DNA from: Desulfobacula toluolica Tol2
GTDB taxonomy: Bacteria; Desulfobacterota; Desulfobacteria; Desulfobacterales; Desulfobacteraceae
Length of the DNA: 64,000 nucleotides
Direction: 5' to 3'
Assembly (NCBI RefSeq): GCF_000307105.1
Contig: NC_018645.1
Span: 3,663,501-3,727,500 of the forward strand
In this document: piece after piece, positions 8,518-18,294 of the stretch
Position numbering within the stretch: position 1 is the first letter of the stretch
How the letters are laid out: each line of letters starts with the position of its first letter
Translations under genes and position numbers: made by a program
Notes under the pieces: generated by a model
What the model was told of the DNA's origin: nothing
What the model saw: the letters and a program-made list of their open reading frames with translations, nothing else
Database searches by the model: none

Positions 8518-9900
8518 TTATTTTTTAGAAATCTTTTTCCACCGGTATCTAAAAGTATGATGGTTCATGTTTAACAATCTTGCGGCTTTGCTTTCATTGC
8601 CTTTGGAAAATTCAAGAGCCTGTTCCATATATTTTTTTTCAGTGGTTTCAAGCAATTGGTCAAGATCAATTCCCTCAGGGCCAAGCTTATGATCCTGTTT
8701 GATGTCAAGCGGTGGGGTATCATTTATTAAAGTTGGTGCCCCCTTGAGTTTATCCAGCTCCAGCCGATCTGTTTTTGAAATAAGTACGGCCCGTTCGACC
8801 ATGTTTTTCAATTCCCTGGCATTGCCAGTGAATTCATAGGACAAAAGATGATTTTCCGCATCTTTAGAAAATCCTTTTAAAGTTTTTGAAAATTTTTTAT
8901 TAAATTCATGCAAAAAATGTTTGGCAAGAGGAAGGATATCCTCTTTTCGTTCATTCAGGGACGGAACTTCAGCCTTGATCACACACAACCTGAAATACAA
9001 ATCTTTTCTGAATTTTTCCTCATCCACAAGATCATCAATTTTTTTATTTGTTGCTGAAACAACACGAGTCCTGACATGGTATCTTTTGGTTCCGCCCACC
9101 TTGTAGAATTCCCCGTCTTCTAAAAATCTCAACAGCTTTGCCTGGCCCGCCAGACTCAAATCCGCCACCTCGTCCAAAAAAAGGGTGCCGCCATCCGCCT
9201 CTTCTATAAATCCTTTCTTTCCCTGGCTGCTGGCCCCGGAAAAGGCACCTGATTCATATCCGAAAAGCTCTGACTCAATAAGGTCTTCGGGAAATGCCGA
9301 ACAATTTACAGGAATAAACGGCCCTTGAAAAACAGGACTTCTGGCGTGGATGGCCTTTGCAATAAGTTCTTTTCCCGTGCCGGTTTCCCCCAAAATCATA
9401 ATAGGCGTATCAGAACTTTTTGAAACCATATTAATAAAATCCATTACATTTTCAATATTCTTGCTCTCCCCGATAAAACAGGGCAGGTTATCTTGAAGAT
9501 ACTTTTCCTGGAGAATTTTGACTTCCTTTATCAGAGCAATAGACGAAATAGCCTTTTGAATGGTAAGTTCAAGGATATCGAGATTAATGGGTTTCAAAAT
9601 AAAATCAAACGCCCCGATTTTCATGGACCGGATCACCATATTAATATCTTCATATGCAGTTATCATAATAACGGGAATGTCATTATGTTTTTGTTTCAGG
9701 ATTTCAAGAGCCTCTATACCAGTCATTATGGGAAGGCCGATATCCATCAACACCAGATCCGGGGTTTGTTGTTCAAGGGACGCTAAAAAAGATTCCGCGC
9801 TTTCGAAAAGGATTATATCATATTGATCGGAAAGTGTTATATCAAGCGCATCCCGGATGATCTCTTCATCATCAACAATGGCAATGGAATACTTTATCAT
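8518..9900 (-). CDS. sigma-54-dependent response regulator (NtrC family)
   Basis: A 460-residue activator with the three NtrC modules. The receiver (1-120) has phospho-acceptor D53 (LVLMDIGLP). The AAA+ domain has Walker A GETGTGKE and the sigma-54 contact loop in the variant form GAFSGA instead of GAFTGA, plus LFLDEVADL as Walker B. A Fis-type helix-turn-helix (GNESKAARLLNMNHHTFRYRW) closes the protein. I start it at ATG 9898-9900 because MIKYSIAIVDDEE is where receivers begin and a GAGGGG box lies upstream; an earlier in-frame ATG at 9960 would overlap the kinase gene. It lies 10 bases after the histidine kinase and should be its partner. Targets are unknown. Confidence 0.92.
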   Translation of the reverse strand: MIKYSIAIVDDEEIIRDALDITLSDQYDIILFESAESFLASLEQQTPDLVLMDIGLPIMTGIEALEILKQKHNDIPVIMITAYEDINMVIRSMKIGAFDFILKPINLDILELTIQKAISSIALIKEVKILQEKYLQDNLPCFIGESKNIENVMDFINMVSKSSDTPIMILGETGTGKELIAKAIHARSPVFQGPFIPVNCSAFPEDLIESELFGYESGAFSGASSQGKKGFIEEADGGTLFLDEVADLSLAGQAKLLRFLEDGEFYKVGGTKRYHVRTRVVSATNKKIDDLVDEEKFRKDLYFRLCVIKAEVPSLNERKEDILPLAKHFLHEFNKKFSKTLKGFSKDAENHLLSYEFTGNARELKNMVERAVLISKTDRLELDKLKGAPTLINDTPPLDIKQDHKLGPEGIDLDQLLETTEKKYMEQALEFSKGNESKAARLLNMNHHTFRYRWKKISKK

Positions 9901-9910
9901 AATAACCGGA

Positions 9911-11587
9911 TCACCCCTCTTTATGTTCGATGGGCAGTTCGATAATAAACCTGGCTCCACCGTTTTTAGTTGTATGAAACTTTAAGGCTCCTCCGTGATC
10001 TAAAATGATACGATGACAAATACTTAATCCGATACCGGAACTATTGGATTTTGTCGTATAAAAAGGATCAAAAATTTTGGACTGTCCCGACAAAGGTATA
10101 CCCGGCCCCGTGTCCCTTACACTTATGACTACATTATTATCCTTTTTAAAGGTTTTCAGAATTATTAATTTTTCACCTTGAAACTCTTTCATTGCTTCTG
10201 CCGCATTGGTGATCAAATTTAAGATGACCTGTTCTATCAAATGAGGTTCTGCAAAGCATTTTGGGATATTCGGATCAAGGTATTTTTCAAATCTAATCCC
10301 GCTTTTTCTTAAGGTAACCGATGTCAGTTTTGTCACTTCGTCAATATAATCATTCAAATTTGTCATGATAAATTGAGGCTGGCTGGGTTTTGAAAAATCC
10401 ATTACCCGTTTTATAATGGATTCGATCTTGTATGACGCCAGTTCAATTTTATCAATAATTGATACCACCTTTGTGATATCCCCCATTTGATTATAAATTT
10501 TTTTCAAGGCTTTAAGATAAATATATATTCCGGATAACGGGTTTCTAATTTCATGTGCAATGCCTGCTGTTACCCGCCCAAGGGAAGTCATTTTGTCTTG
10601 TATCCTTAAAAAATTCTCTCCCTCTTTTGAATCCGTGATATCCATGATATTTGTCAATACGGATTCAACCCCCAGATAATTGATTTTGGTCGCGCTTAAG
10701 AAAGCCCACCTGATTTCAGGATCGGCTTTATCCTCATCAAAAGGGCTGTATCTGAAATCAGTTTGAATATGCTTAATTTTATTTGACAGCAATTCAATGT
10801 ACAATTTTTTTATCCGGGCACGGTCATCCACATACACATCTAAAAATCCAGGTGGTTGAAATACGTCCGTCATCAAACCATGAATCTTTCTAAGCCCGGC
10901 TTTTTTATATACGATTTTATGGTTCTGTATAATGGAGATGCAATTCAAGGAATTCTCTATAAGGGTTTTGAACCTAACCTGGCTTTGCTTACGGTCTTGT
11001 TCCGCAAACTTTCTTTTTTCTTCCAATTCCAGCCGATACAGGCCAAAAGCAATATCATTTGAAATTTCTTTTACAATATTCTTTTCTGTTTCATCCAAAG
11101 CAAGCTCTTTGGGTATTGACACGACCATAAACCCATAGTTCGTCTCCTCGTATTCCAGCCGGACGGCCAAAGCGCCTCTGTGTGAATAATTTTCAGACAA
11201 AAGACAGTCTGCACATTCTTTAATGGGATCATCAGTTGAAAAAACCTCTTTTGAAACTAGTGTATGCTCAACACAACGGGTGAAAATCTGGTTTTCAATA
11301 TTTGTTTTAACATCATCAAACCGGATGTCCATGCCGGAATCAGCAATGAGATCAATTATTTTATCACTGGCTTTGCCACTAAAATTACCACTGAATTTGC
11401 CAGAGCTGAACAACCCTATCCAGGCATTATAATATCCCCTTTTTTCAACCAGGATATTACAAATTCCTTTGATTAATTTTTCCCTGTTATTTTCACTGAT
11501 CAAAAGCCTTCCCACATCCCGGATTGTTCTCAAAACCAGGTTGAGACGTTCAATCTTTTTTATTTTTAAGTCTTTCTCCACAAACAT
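9911..11587 (-). CDS. GAF-PAS sensor histidine kinase
   Basis: A 558-residue kinase without membrane segments, so the sensor is cytosolic. A GAF-like region occupies roughly residues 20-190 and a PAS-like region about 205-325. HisKA has the H-box AHEIRNPLSG. The ATPase domain has the N-box NLITNAAEAM, the G1 box DTGPGIP and the G2 box SSGIGLSI. Architecture and pairing with an NtrC-type regulator place it in the NtrB/AtoS-like kinases. The signal is not evident; a CADCLLSENYSHRG stretch in the GAF region is a possible ligand or metal site but this is a guess. Confidence 0.9.
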   Translation of the reverse strand: MFVEKDLKIKKIERLNLVLRTIRDVGRLLISENNREKLIKGICNILVEKRGYYNAWIGLFSSGKFSGNFSGKASDKIIDLIADSGMDIRFDDVKTNIENQIFTRCVEHTLVSKEVFSTDDPIKECADCLLSENYSHRGALAVRLEYEETNYGFMVVSIPKELALDETEKNIVKEISNDIAFGLYRLELEEKRKFAEQDRKQSQVRFKTLIENSLNCISIIQNHKIVYKKAGLRKIHGLMTDVFQPPGFLDVYVDDRARIKKLYIELLSNKIKHIQTDFRYSPFDEDKADPEIRWAFLSATKINYLGVESVLTNIMDITDSKEGENFLRIQDKMTSLGRVTAGIAHEIRNPLSGIYIYLKALKKIYNQMGDITKVVSIIDKIELASYKIESIIKRVMDFSKPSQPQFIMTNLNDYIDEVTKLTSVTLRKSGIRFEKYLDPNIPKCFAEPHLIEQVILNLITNAAEAMKEFQGEKLIILKTFKKDNNVVISVRDTGPGIPLSGQSKIFDPFYTTKSNSSGIGLSICHRIILDHGGALKFHTTKNGGARFIIELPIEHKEG

Positions 11588-11724
11588 TCCTTACAGGTTA
11601 AAAAATATTATTCCCTTGATTATTTGTTTTTTACCTTAATGACAAGAAAAAACCAAACTTTTTCCAAGGTTAATCCTGTTAGAGTTATCTCAGAGATATC
11701 TGCGGTTTCAAAGAATCAGTCATA

Positions 11725-11916
11725 TCAATCATAGAACATGCCCAATATGATTAGCTTTGACAAACTGTTTAACCTATCTTGAGCCATAAAGGTCTTTTTG
11801 GTCTTGGTGACCTTTAAACTCAAACCTGGTTGTTTATTATCCCAATACTAATAAGGCTTAATGCCTTTGGCAATAAGATTTTTTTCAATAAAGTTGGCTG
11901 TAAATCTTATGACCAT
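11725..11916 (-). pseudogene. tyrosine recombinase/integrase N-terminal fragment
   Basis: A minus-strand frame of 64 codons with one internal TAG reads MVIRFTANFIEKNLIAKG..., stop, YWDNKQPGLSLKVTK, TKKTFMAQDRL, LSKLIILG, then TGA. The order of a Trp-Asp, a P-G-x-x-L-K-V-T strand, a K-T-F strand and a terminal x-L-G strand is the arm-binding (DUF4102-like) domain at the start of P4-type phage and island integrases. The catalytic domain is gone. It marks a former island boundary. The assignment rests on pattern recognition; the fragment is short and interrupted. Confidence 0.5.
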
Positions 11917-11938
11917 GTCACCCCCCCAGTAGCTTTCA

Positions 11939-11969
11939 AGTACCAGTACTCGCCTGGTACTCCTTTTTT
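11939..11969 (+). terminator. hairpin with T-run, terminator-like
   Basis: Stem AGTACCAG / CTGGTACT with a 7-base loop, followed two bases later by six T. It has the form of an intrinsic terminator for plus-strand transcription, but no plus-strand gene ends here. It may be left over from the decayed integrative element. Confidence 0.4.
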
Positions 11970-12095
11970 ACCAAAAATGAATTAATTTTACTGAAGTGAC
12001 ATATAGATGACAAACAAAGTAAAGGCGATAGAGGTAGTATTTTTAATCATCCAAGTTTATATGAAAAAACTTTTAACCTTCTGAAATTAAATATC

Positions 12096-12134
12096 TTTCA
12101 TTATTGTGGCAGAGTGATCTGCCATGGCTGTTAT
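12096..12134 (+). repeat. dispersed CTGCCATGGC repeat, copy A
   Basis: Reads TTTCATTATTGTGGCA, then TGATCTGCCATGGCTGTTAT. It lies six bases beyond the sppA stop codon and points toward it. A TTTATATGAAA box about 40 bases to the left matches the far end of the long copies. Confidence 0.65.
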
Positions 12135-12140
12135 TTATAC

Positions 12141-13049
12141 TTAACGCGCACCAATGATATACCGGAAATTATCCATAGCAGTGCCGGAAATGTTGAGATC
12201 TTTCAATAAAGTATCTGCAAGTTTTTTAATAAATGTAATTTTATCTTCTTTTGGGTAAACAGGCTTTAACTCCCCTTTGATATTGGCCAGTTCCCCTGTC
12301 CACCGAACTGCATCATCAAGATTTCCCAGACGGTCAATCAATTTCAAATTAAGAGCTTTTGCACCTGTATAAATTCTTCCGTCCGCAAGGGCCTCCATGG
12401 TCTTAACAGCCATACCCCTTGCATTTGCAGCATCATTTACAAATTGGAGATGAAGTTCATCCACAAGGGCTTGAAGAATTTTCTTTTCCGGCTCCTTAAG
12501 CTCCCTCAACGGTGAACCCATATCCTTGAACTGGCCACTCTTAATAACAACCGGAGATATACCAATTTTCCTGGCAATTTCCATGACATTGGCATATTCC
12601 ATGATCACACCGATACTGCCGGTAATGGTTCCCGGATTAGCAATAATCTTGTCAGTTGCAGATGCAATATAGTACCCGCCAGAAGCTGCTACAGATCCCA
12701 TGGAAGCGATGATTTTTTTTTCCATTCTGGTTTTCATGACTTCCCGGTAAATTTCCTGAGAAGGTCCAATTCCTCCACCGGGAGAGTCGATTCTTAAAAT
12801 TATGGCTTTGATCGCATCATCATCACGAAAAGTTTTAATGTTTTGGATAATATCTTTTGAAGACAGAATCATTCCATTGATTTCAACAATACCTATATTG
12901 CCGCCGGCAGATGTATAGTGCCGGGAAAATTGAGTGTTCAGCATTGTTGAACTCAGTGACACAAGCACTACAAATCCTGAAAACATAACCGTTAAACAGA
13001 CTGAAATAATCATCAAAAAAAAGAGGAATGGATGTCTTCTGGCAAACAT
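12141..13049 (-). CDS. sppA: signal peptide peptidase SppA, short type
   Basis: A 302-residue membrane-anchored serine protease of family S49 that degrades cleaved signal peptides. Residues 8-33 form one hydrophobic anchor. The nucleophile is S123 in MGSVAASGGYY, and the general base is K175 in SGQFKDMGSP; the 52-residue spacing equals that in Bacillus SppA. The length is that of the single-domain form rather than the 600-residue E. coli form. It lies downstream of rpsA, separated by an intrinsic terminator, so it probably has separate transcription or depends on read-through. Confidence 0.92.
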   Translation of the reverse strand: MFARRHPFLFFLMIISVCLTVMFSGFVVLVSLSSTMLNTQFSRHYTSAGGNIGIVEINGMILSSKDIIQNIKTFRDDDAIKAIILRIDSPGGGIGPSQEIYREVMKTRMEKKIIASMGSVAASGGYYIASATDKIIANPGTITGSIGVIMEYANVMEIARKIGISPVVIKSGQFKDMGSPLRELKEPEKKILQALVDELHLQFVNDAANARGMAVKTMEALADGRIYTGAKALNLKLIDRLGNLDDAVRWTGELANIKGELKPVYPKEDKITFIKKLADTLLKDLNISGTAMDNFRYIIGAR

Positions 13050-13084
13050 ATAACCGTCCTGATAAGCAATATTAAAAAAGGGTT

Positions 13085-13124
13085 AAAAAAAAGGCCGGAT
13101 TAACATCATGTTATCCGGCCCTTT
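13085..13124 (-). terminator. intrinsic terminator of rpsA
   Basis: Stem GGCCGGAT / ATCCGGCC, extended by AAC/GTT, followed on the minus strand by eight T residues. It lies just after the rpsA stop. Confidence 0.85.
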
Positions 13125-13169
13125 ATACACTATTTTACATCAGAAAACGATTGTGTCGTTTCCTTAATG

Positions 13170-15020
13170 TTATTCTTCAGATTTGTCAGCATCTTCACTG
13201 TCTTGCTTTTGTGCTTCCTGAACTTTATTTGCTTCAATCTGCTCCTGGATATTGGTTCTCAAAATTTCTCCAAAAGATGATGTTGCAGGTTTCATGTTTT
13301 TGGCAAAATCTTCAAGATATTTATCATCATCGTCTTCTTCAAGGCGTTTGATAGAAAGACCGATACGTCTTTCATCACTATTGATGTTCATTACTTTTGC
13401 AGTAATGGTTTCGCCGATCTGATAATGTTCTTTCGGACTTTTCACATTTTCTTTGCTGATTTCAGACACATGAACAAGGCCTTCAATGCCTTCTTCAAGT
13501 TCAACAAACACACCAAAATCCGTCAAATTTGTGATAACACCGGATATTTCCTTACCCACTTCATAACGCTGACTAACCGATTCCCATGGATCTGCCTGGG
13601 TCTGTTTGATGCCCAGAGAAAATCTTTCATTGGCTTTATCAATATCGAGAACCACAGCCTGAATGGTATCGCTTTTCTTGTATACTTCAGACGGGTGTTT
13701 GATCCTCTTAGTCCAGGAAATATCAGAGATATGAACAAGACCGTCAATATCATCATCAATTCCGATAAAAAGACCAAATTCCGTAATATTTTTAATTTTA
13801 CCCTCAATAATAGTGCCTACCGGGTATTTCTGAGAAATAACTTCCCATGGATTATCGACGGTCTGTTTGATACCAAGAGAGATTCTTCTGTTATCCGGTT
13901 TAAGATCAAGAACAACCGCTTCGATGATTTCACCAACCGTTACCATCTGGGACGGATGGCGAATCTTTCTTGTCCAGGACATTTCAGACACATGAATCAG
14001 TCCCTCAACACCCTCTTCAAGCTCAATAAACGCACCGTAATCTGTAAGACTGACCACTTTACCGGTTATTTTTGAGTCAACCGGATATTTATCAACCGCT
14101 GTTGTCCATGGATCCGGAGTCAATTGTTTCATACCAAGTGATACTCTCTCTTTTTCAAGATCAAAAGAAAGAATCTTAACATTGATTTTGTCACCGATAG
14201 AAAAGAGTTCTGAAGGATGTTTGACCCTGCCCCATGAGATGTCGGTAATATGAAGAAGACCGTCCACTCCGCCAAGATCGACAAACACACCGTATTCAGT
14301 GATATTTTTAACGATCCCTTCCATGACCTTGCCGTCTTCAATCGCCTCAAGAGTCGTACTTCTAAGCTTATCTCTTACAGCCTCAAGAAGAACTCTTCGT
14401 GAAAGTACGATATTGTTTCTCTTTTTGTTGTATTTGAGAATTTTGAATGTATAGGTCTGGTTAACCATTTCATCCATGTTGCGGATGGGTCGAAGATCTG
14501 CCTGTGATCCCGGAAGGAATGCCAAAAGCCCGATATCAACCGAGAACCCGCCTTTCACCCGACTGGTGATAACACCTTCAATAGTTCCATCGTCATCGTA
14601 AATGTCTTTAATTGCGTCCCAAACCTTAACTTTCTTGGCTTTTTCATGGGACAAAAGAACAGTTTCCTCTTCTTCATCCCAGACTTCAATCATTACCTCA
14701 AACTCATCATTGACATTGACATTGACATTGCCTTCCTCATCAATGAATTCCTGAATAGAGATCTGCCCCTCAGACTTATATCCGACATCCACAAGGACCG
14801 AATCCCTGCCAACGGATATTACAGTTCCGGTTACGACCTGCCCCTCTTCAAATTTTTTAAGACTGGACTCATAGATGTCCAAAAGCTCTTCCATTGTTTC
14901 TTCGCCTGTAATTTCAGGCGAAGATGCATCCTGTTTTTCTTCAGGTGCAGGTGTTTCCTGTTTCTCTAAGGTTTCAGTATTCATTTTTTGATTTTCGTTT
15001 TCTTCAGCAATGTTGTTCAT
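13170..15020 (-). CDS. rpsA: 30S ribosomal protein S1
   Basis: A 616-residue protein with six S1 (OB-fold) repeats, each recognisable by V-x-x-x-T-D/E-Y/F-G-x-F-V/I-x-L followed by G-L-x-H-x-S/T (for example NITEYGVFVDLGGVDGLLHI). It binds mRNA and delivers it to the 30S subunit. The first 50 residues are an acidic Glu/Pro-rich extension; length and the early divergent repeats fit Desulfobacterota S1. An AGGGGG stretch lies upstream of the ATG. Order cmk-rpsA is conserved in many bacteria. Confidence 0.96.
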   Translation of the reverse strand: MNNIAEENENQKMNTETLEKQETPAPEEKQDASSPEITGEETMEELLDIYESSLKKFEEGQVVTGTVISVGRDSVLVDVGYKSEGQISIQEFIDEEGNVNVNVNDEFEVMIEVWDEEEETVLLSHEKAKKVKVWDAIKDIYDDDGTIEGVITSRVKGGFSVDIGLLAFLPGSQADLRPIRNMDEMVNQTYTFKILKYNKKRNNIVLSRRVLLEAVRDKLRSTTLEAIEDGKVMEGIVKNITEYGVFVDLGGVDGLLHITDISWGRVKHPSELFSIGDKINVKILSFDLEKERVSLGMKQLTPDPWTTAVDKYPVDSKITGKVVSLTDYGAFIELEEGVEGLIHVSEMSWTRKIRHPSQMVTVGEIIEAVVLDLKPDNRRISLGIKQTVDNPWEVISQKYPVGTIIEGKIKNITEFGLFIGIDDDIDGLVHISDISWTKRIKHPSEVYKKSDTIQAVVLDIDKANERFSLGIKQTQADPWESVSQRYEVGKEISGVITNLTDFGVFVELEEGIEGLVHVSEISKENVKSPKEHYQIGETITAKVMNINSDERRIGLSIKRLEEDDDDKYLEDFAKNMKPATSSFGEILRTNIQEQIEANKVQEAQKQDSEDADKSEE

Positions 15021-15138
15021 TAATATTATTCCCCCTAATCGAATTTTTATACCCTACTATAAAGAACAGAATATAGGTAGGTACAATTTTCTTTTATATC
15101 AAAAAAAAATAAAATTATCAATAAAATTATTACGATTT

Positions 15139-15798
15139 TCAAGGTTTTTCAATAATTCCAATCATTCTTTCAACAACTTGTTCAATAGTTAAAAAAGAGG
15201 AATCTATTTTTATGGCATCTTCTGCCAGTTTTAGAGGCGCTGACTTTCTCCGGGAATCTTTATAATCCCTCATCTCCATTTGTTTTTGAACCCTGCGAAT
15301 ATCCTTTTTTTCATCCGGCATCTCATCGTATCGTCTTGCTGCACGAACATTTAAATCAGCAAAAAGAAAAAACTTATATGCCGCATCCGGGAAAACCACC
15401 GTCCCCATATCCCTGCCTTCAAAAACCGCATCTTTTGTTTTGGCAATGTTGCGTTGAATATCCAAAAGAGCTGCTCTAACCTGTGGTTTTGCCGAAGAAG
15501 AAGATGCCAGCATGGTGATGTCTGGCGTTCTAATAAAGTTGGTGATATTTCTTCCAGATGACATTAAGGCAAGCGCCTTTTTTTCAATAACAAAATTAAG
15601 ATCCAGATCTTTTAAAAATTCTTCAAGTGCAGCATCATTTTCCCAGTCAATTTTCTGCTGCCGGATTTCAAAGGCCACCCCCCTGTAAAGGGCTCCGGTG
15701 TCAACATGGACGCACCCAAGCCTTTGTGACAACAAACGGCTTACCGTAGTCTTGCCCGCTCCGGCAGGACCGTCAATGGTAATGATTCGCGTGTTCAT
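15139..15798 (-). CDS. cmk: cytidylate kinase
   Basis: A 219-residue nucleoside monophosphate kinase that phosphorylates CMP and dCMP. P-loop GPAGAGKTT is at residues 10-18, followed by VDTGALYRG (substrate site), GRDMGTVVFPDA and LFADLNVRAARR (LID side). Size is normal for bacterial Cmk. It starts nine bases after hisC and precedes rpsA in the same direction, a common cluster. Confidence 0.95.
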   Translation of the reverse strand: MNTRIITIDGPAGAGKTTVSRLLSQRLGCVHVDTGALYRGVAFEIRQQKIDWENDAALEEFLKDLDLNFVIEKKALALMSSGRNITNFIRTPDITMLASSSSAKPQVRAALLDIQRNIAKTKDAVFEGRDMGTVVFPDAAYKFFLFADLNVRAARRYDEMPDEKKDIRRVQKQMEMRDYKDSRRKSAPLKLAEDAIKIDSSFLTIEQVVERMIGIIEKP

Positions 15799-15807
15799 CT
15801 TTAATCC

Positions 15808-16899
15808 TTATTTTTTTAAAACCTTTTTAAGGGCCTGAATAAAAGCGATATTTTCTTCTTTTGTTCCCGTATTAACCCGTAAAAACGTATCATACCCGTA
15901 CGAACTCATTGACCGCACAATAACACCCAGTTTCAGCATTTGTTCAAATACTTGAGTGGCATCAATTTCAAGATCCAGCATCAGAAAATTAGACTGGGTA
16001 GGCAAGCAGCGGATACCAATACCGGCAAGTTCATCAAACAGAAAATCAAGGCCGTCATGAGTGGTTCGGATACTTTTGTTTAAAAACGCCTCGTCATCAA
16101 GGGCGGCGACAGCCGCAACCTGGGCAAGACTGTTCACATTAAACGGCTGCCTGATCCTGTTTAAAATTTCAGCAATTTGCGAATCCATTATGCCGTACCC
16201 TACCCTGAAACCGGCAAGTCCATAAGCCTTGGAAAATGTCCTAAGTGTCACAACCCTTGGATCCTGCAATGGATTTTTCAAGGAATTATAAACAGCATCA
16301 TCTCTTACAAATTCAATATAGGCTTCATCCACAACAATAATGACATCGTCCGGTACATTTTGAGAAAATTCATTAAACTCATCACAGGTAATCGTACTGC
16401 CTGTGGGATTAAACGGATTGGTAATAAAAATCAACCTGGTTTTAGAGGATATGCTGTCAACAAGACCTTCAAGATTGGTTGCAAAATCAGCCAGAGGAAC
16501 CATGACCGGCACCCCTTTTGCTGTTTTAACACTGATTTCATACATTAAAAAAGAAGGCAGGGGCATGAGTGCCTCATCCCCTGGATTTAAAAACCCATGG
16601 GCCAATAATGCGATAATATCATCAGAACCATTTCCCAAGACAATATTCTGCGGGGTAATATGAAATTTTTTTGCAAGCTTATTGTTTAAAACATAGGCTG
16701 AAGATTCAGGATACCGATTCATATCCTTCATATGTTGCGACACGGCATCATAAACTTTTGGAGAAAATCCAATGGGATTTTCATTGGATGCAAGCTTGAT
16801 AGGATTTGAAATATGGTACTCTCTTTCAACTTCCTTGAGCGGTTTACCCGCCACATAGGGTTTAATCGTAGCTATCTGTTCGCTAATTTTAAATTTCAT
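15808..16899 (-). CDS. hisC: histidinol-phosphate aminotransferase
   Basis: A 363-residue fold-type I PLP enzyme. It has SNENPIG near the N-terminus, TNPFNPTGS (residues 160-168), VVDEAYIEF around D191, and the Schiff-base lysine K224 in TFSKAYGLAGFRVGYG. It catalyses transamination of imidazole acetol phosphate in histidine synthesis and may also act on aromatic substrates. It heads the hisC-cmk-rpsA cluster; no other his genes are in the window. Confidence 0.93.
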   Translation of the reverse strand: MKFKISEQIATIKPYVAGKPLKEVEREYHISNPIKLASNENPIGFSPKVYDAVSQHMKDMNRYPESSAYVLNNKLAKKFHITPQNIVLGNGSDDIIALLAHGFLNPGDEALMPLPSFLMYEISVKTAKGVPVMVPLADFATNLEGLVDSISSKTRLIFITNPFNPTGSTITCDEFNEFSQNVPDDVIIVVDEAYIEFVRDDAVYNSLKNPLQDPRVVTLRTFSKAYGLAGFRVGYGIMDSQIAEILNRIRQPFNVNSLAQVAAVAALDDEAFLNKSIRTTHDGLDFLFDELAGIGIRCLPTQSNFLMLDLEIDATQVFEQMLKLGVIVRSMSSYGYDTFLRVNTGTKEENIAFIQALKKVLKK

Positions 16900-17009
16900 A
16901 ACCTTCAGTCTCCTAAAAAATAAAAAGAATTATATTTAGTTAGGATTTGAAATTTTGTCAATGGTTATGATATTTAAAACCCTTAACCCATAATAAGCTT
17001 AAGGATTTT

Positions 17010-18185
17010 ATGAATAAACATGTAACCATCGGACTTGAGAACCTGATTGCAAATCCGCCGGATTTTTTAAAAGGAAAACGGCTTGGCCTTTTATCCAACC
17101 CCGCATCAGTTGACCATCATTTCAACCACGCTTCAAAACTGATTCATCGCCGTTTCCCGGATCAATTAAAAATACTTTTTTCTCCCCAGCACGGATTTTA
17201 TGCGGAAAAACAGGACAATATGATTGAATCCGAACACTTTGTGGAACCTGATCTGAATATCCCTGTGTACAGTTTATATAATGAGACAAGAATCCCAACC
17301 AAAGAGATGTTTGATCAAATGGATGTTCTGCTCATTGATATTCAGGATGTCGGCACCCGGGTCTATACCTTTATCTATACGATTTCCTTTTGTCTTGAAG
17401 TGGCGGCAAAGTTCAATAAGCAGGTTGTTATCCTTGACCGGCCCAATCCCATCGGCGGAATACAGGTTGAGGGCAATCTCCTGGCAGAAGAGTATGCTTC
17501 CTTTGTTGGAAGATTTCCTATTCCCATGCGGCATGGATTAACGGTGGGAGAAATATCTCAATTTTTCAATAAGCAATTCAATATGGGGTGCGATCTGACC
17601 ATCATCCCCATGACTGGATGGACAAGACAAATGTACTGGAAGGATACAGGGCGTTTCTGGATACCCCCTTCTCCTAATCTGCCGACACCGAATTCGTGTA
17701 TAGTCTATCCGGGACAAGTTATTTTTGAAGGCACCAACATATCAGAAGGACGCGGCACCACTCTGCCGTTTGAACAATTTGGAGCCCCTTTCCTGGATAC
17801 AAAAAAAATCAAAGCCAAAGCAGATAAAATAATTAAAGGTGCCTGTCTTCGTCCGGTTAATTTTGAACCGACATCTGGAAAATGTCAGGGCAGTATTTGT
17901 AAAGGCTTTCAAATTCATGTAACCTCCCCCTATGAATTCAAACCATATTTTTCATCCATGATCTTACTTCAGCTGATTATCCGGCATCACATGGATGACT
18001 TTAAATTCAAAGAACCCCCTTATGAATATGAATTTAAAAAAATGCCCATAGATCTTATCTTGGGCAGCAAAGCTATGCGTAAAAAGCTGACTAATTTGGA
18101 AGATTTAACTCTTTTGCCAGACAAATGGCAACAAGATCTGGAAAGATTTAAAAGCCTTTCAGGAAAATATTATTTATATGAATGA
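17010..18185 (+). CDS. namZ: DUF1343 protein, probable exo-N-acetylmuramidase NamZ
   Basis: A 391-residue DUF1343 protein. Family landmarks are GLLSNPASVD, FSPQHGFYA, DVLLIDIQDVGTRVYTFIYT, DRPNPIGG, PMRHGLTVGEI, WIPPSPNLPTP and the catalytic-region GTNISEGRGTTLPF. Characterised members (NamZ) release MurNAc from the non-reducing end of peptidoglycan fragments. No signal peptide is visible, so it may be cytosolic, acting on imported muropeptides. The MurU-AmgK fusion at 21370 could use the released MurNAc. The function is inferred from family membership and from this neighbour. Confidence 0.85.
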   Translation: MNKHVTIGLENLIANPPDFLKGKRLGLLSNPASVDHHFNHASKLIHRRFPDQLKILFSPQHGFYAEKQDNMIESEHFVEPDLNIPVYSLYNETRIPTKEMFDQMDVLLIDIQDVGTRVYTFIYTISFCLEVAAKFNKQVVILDRPNPIGGIQVEGNLLAEEYASFVGRFPIPMRHGLTVGEISQFFNKQFNMGCDLTIIPMTGWTRQMYWKDTGRFWIPPSPNLPTPNSCIVYPGQVIFEGTNISEGRGTTLPFEQFGAPFLDTKKIKAKADKIIKGACLRPVNFEPTSGKCQGSICKGFQIHVTSPYEFKPYFSSMILLQLIIRHHMDDFKFKEPPYEYEFKKMPIDLILGSKAMRKKLTNLEDLTLLPDKWQQDLERFKSLSGKYYLYE

Positions 18186-18216
18186 CGCAGCTGATTTGCT
18201 TGCAACTTTTGTCATC

Positions 18217-18249
18217 AAAAAAAGCCCTGCTGTAAAGCAGGCTTTTTTT
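18217..18249. terminator. bidirectional intrinsic terminator
   Basis: AAAAAAAGC-CCTGC-tgtaaa-GCAGG-CTTTTTTT. It has an A-run before and a T-run after the stem, so it can serve namZ on the plus strand and the small membrane gene on the minus strand. Confidence 0.85.
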
Positions 18250-18294
18250 GATGGCTGTATTTTTTATTTTTATGTTCGTTTCAAATGTATCAAT

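Larger units (their letters stand above)
11588..12140. other. intergenic region with integrase remnant and hairpin
   Basis: These 550 bases hold no intact gene. They contain the integrase fragment (11725-11916), a hairpin with a T-run (11939-11969) and one copy of the dispersed repeat (12096-12134). The rest is AT-rich without a recognised signal. Confidence 0.6.

Noticed and set aside
13425..14075. Long plus-strand frame inside rpsA
   Set aside because: It is the complement of conserved S1 repeats and has no independent signal.
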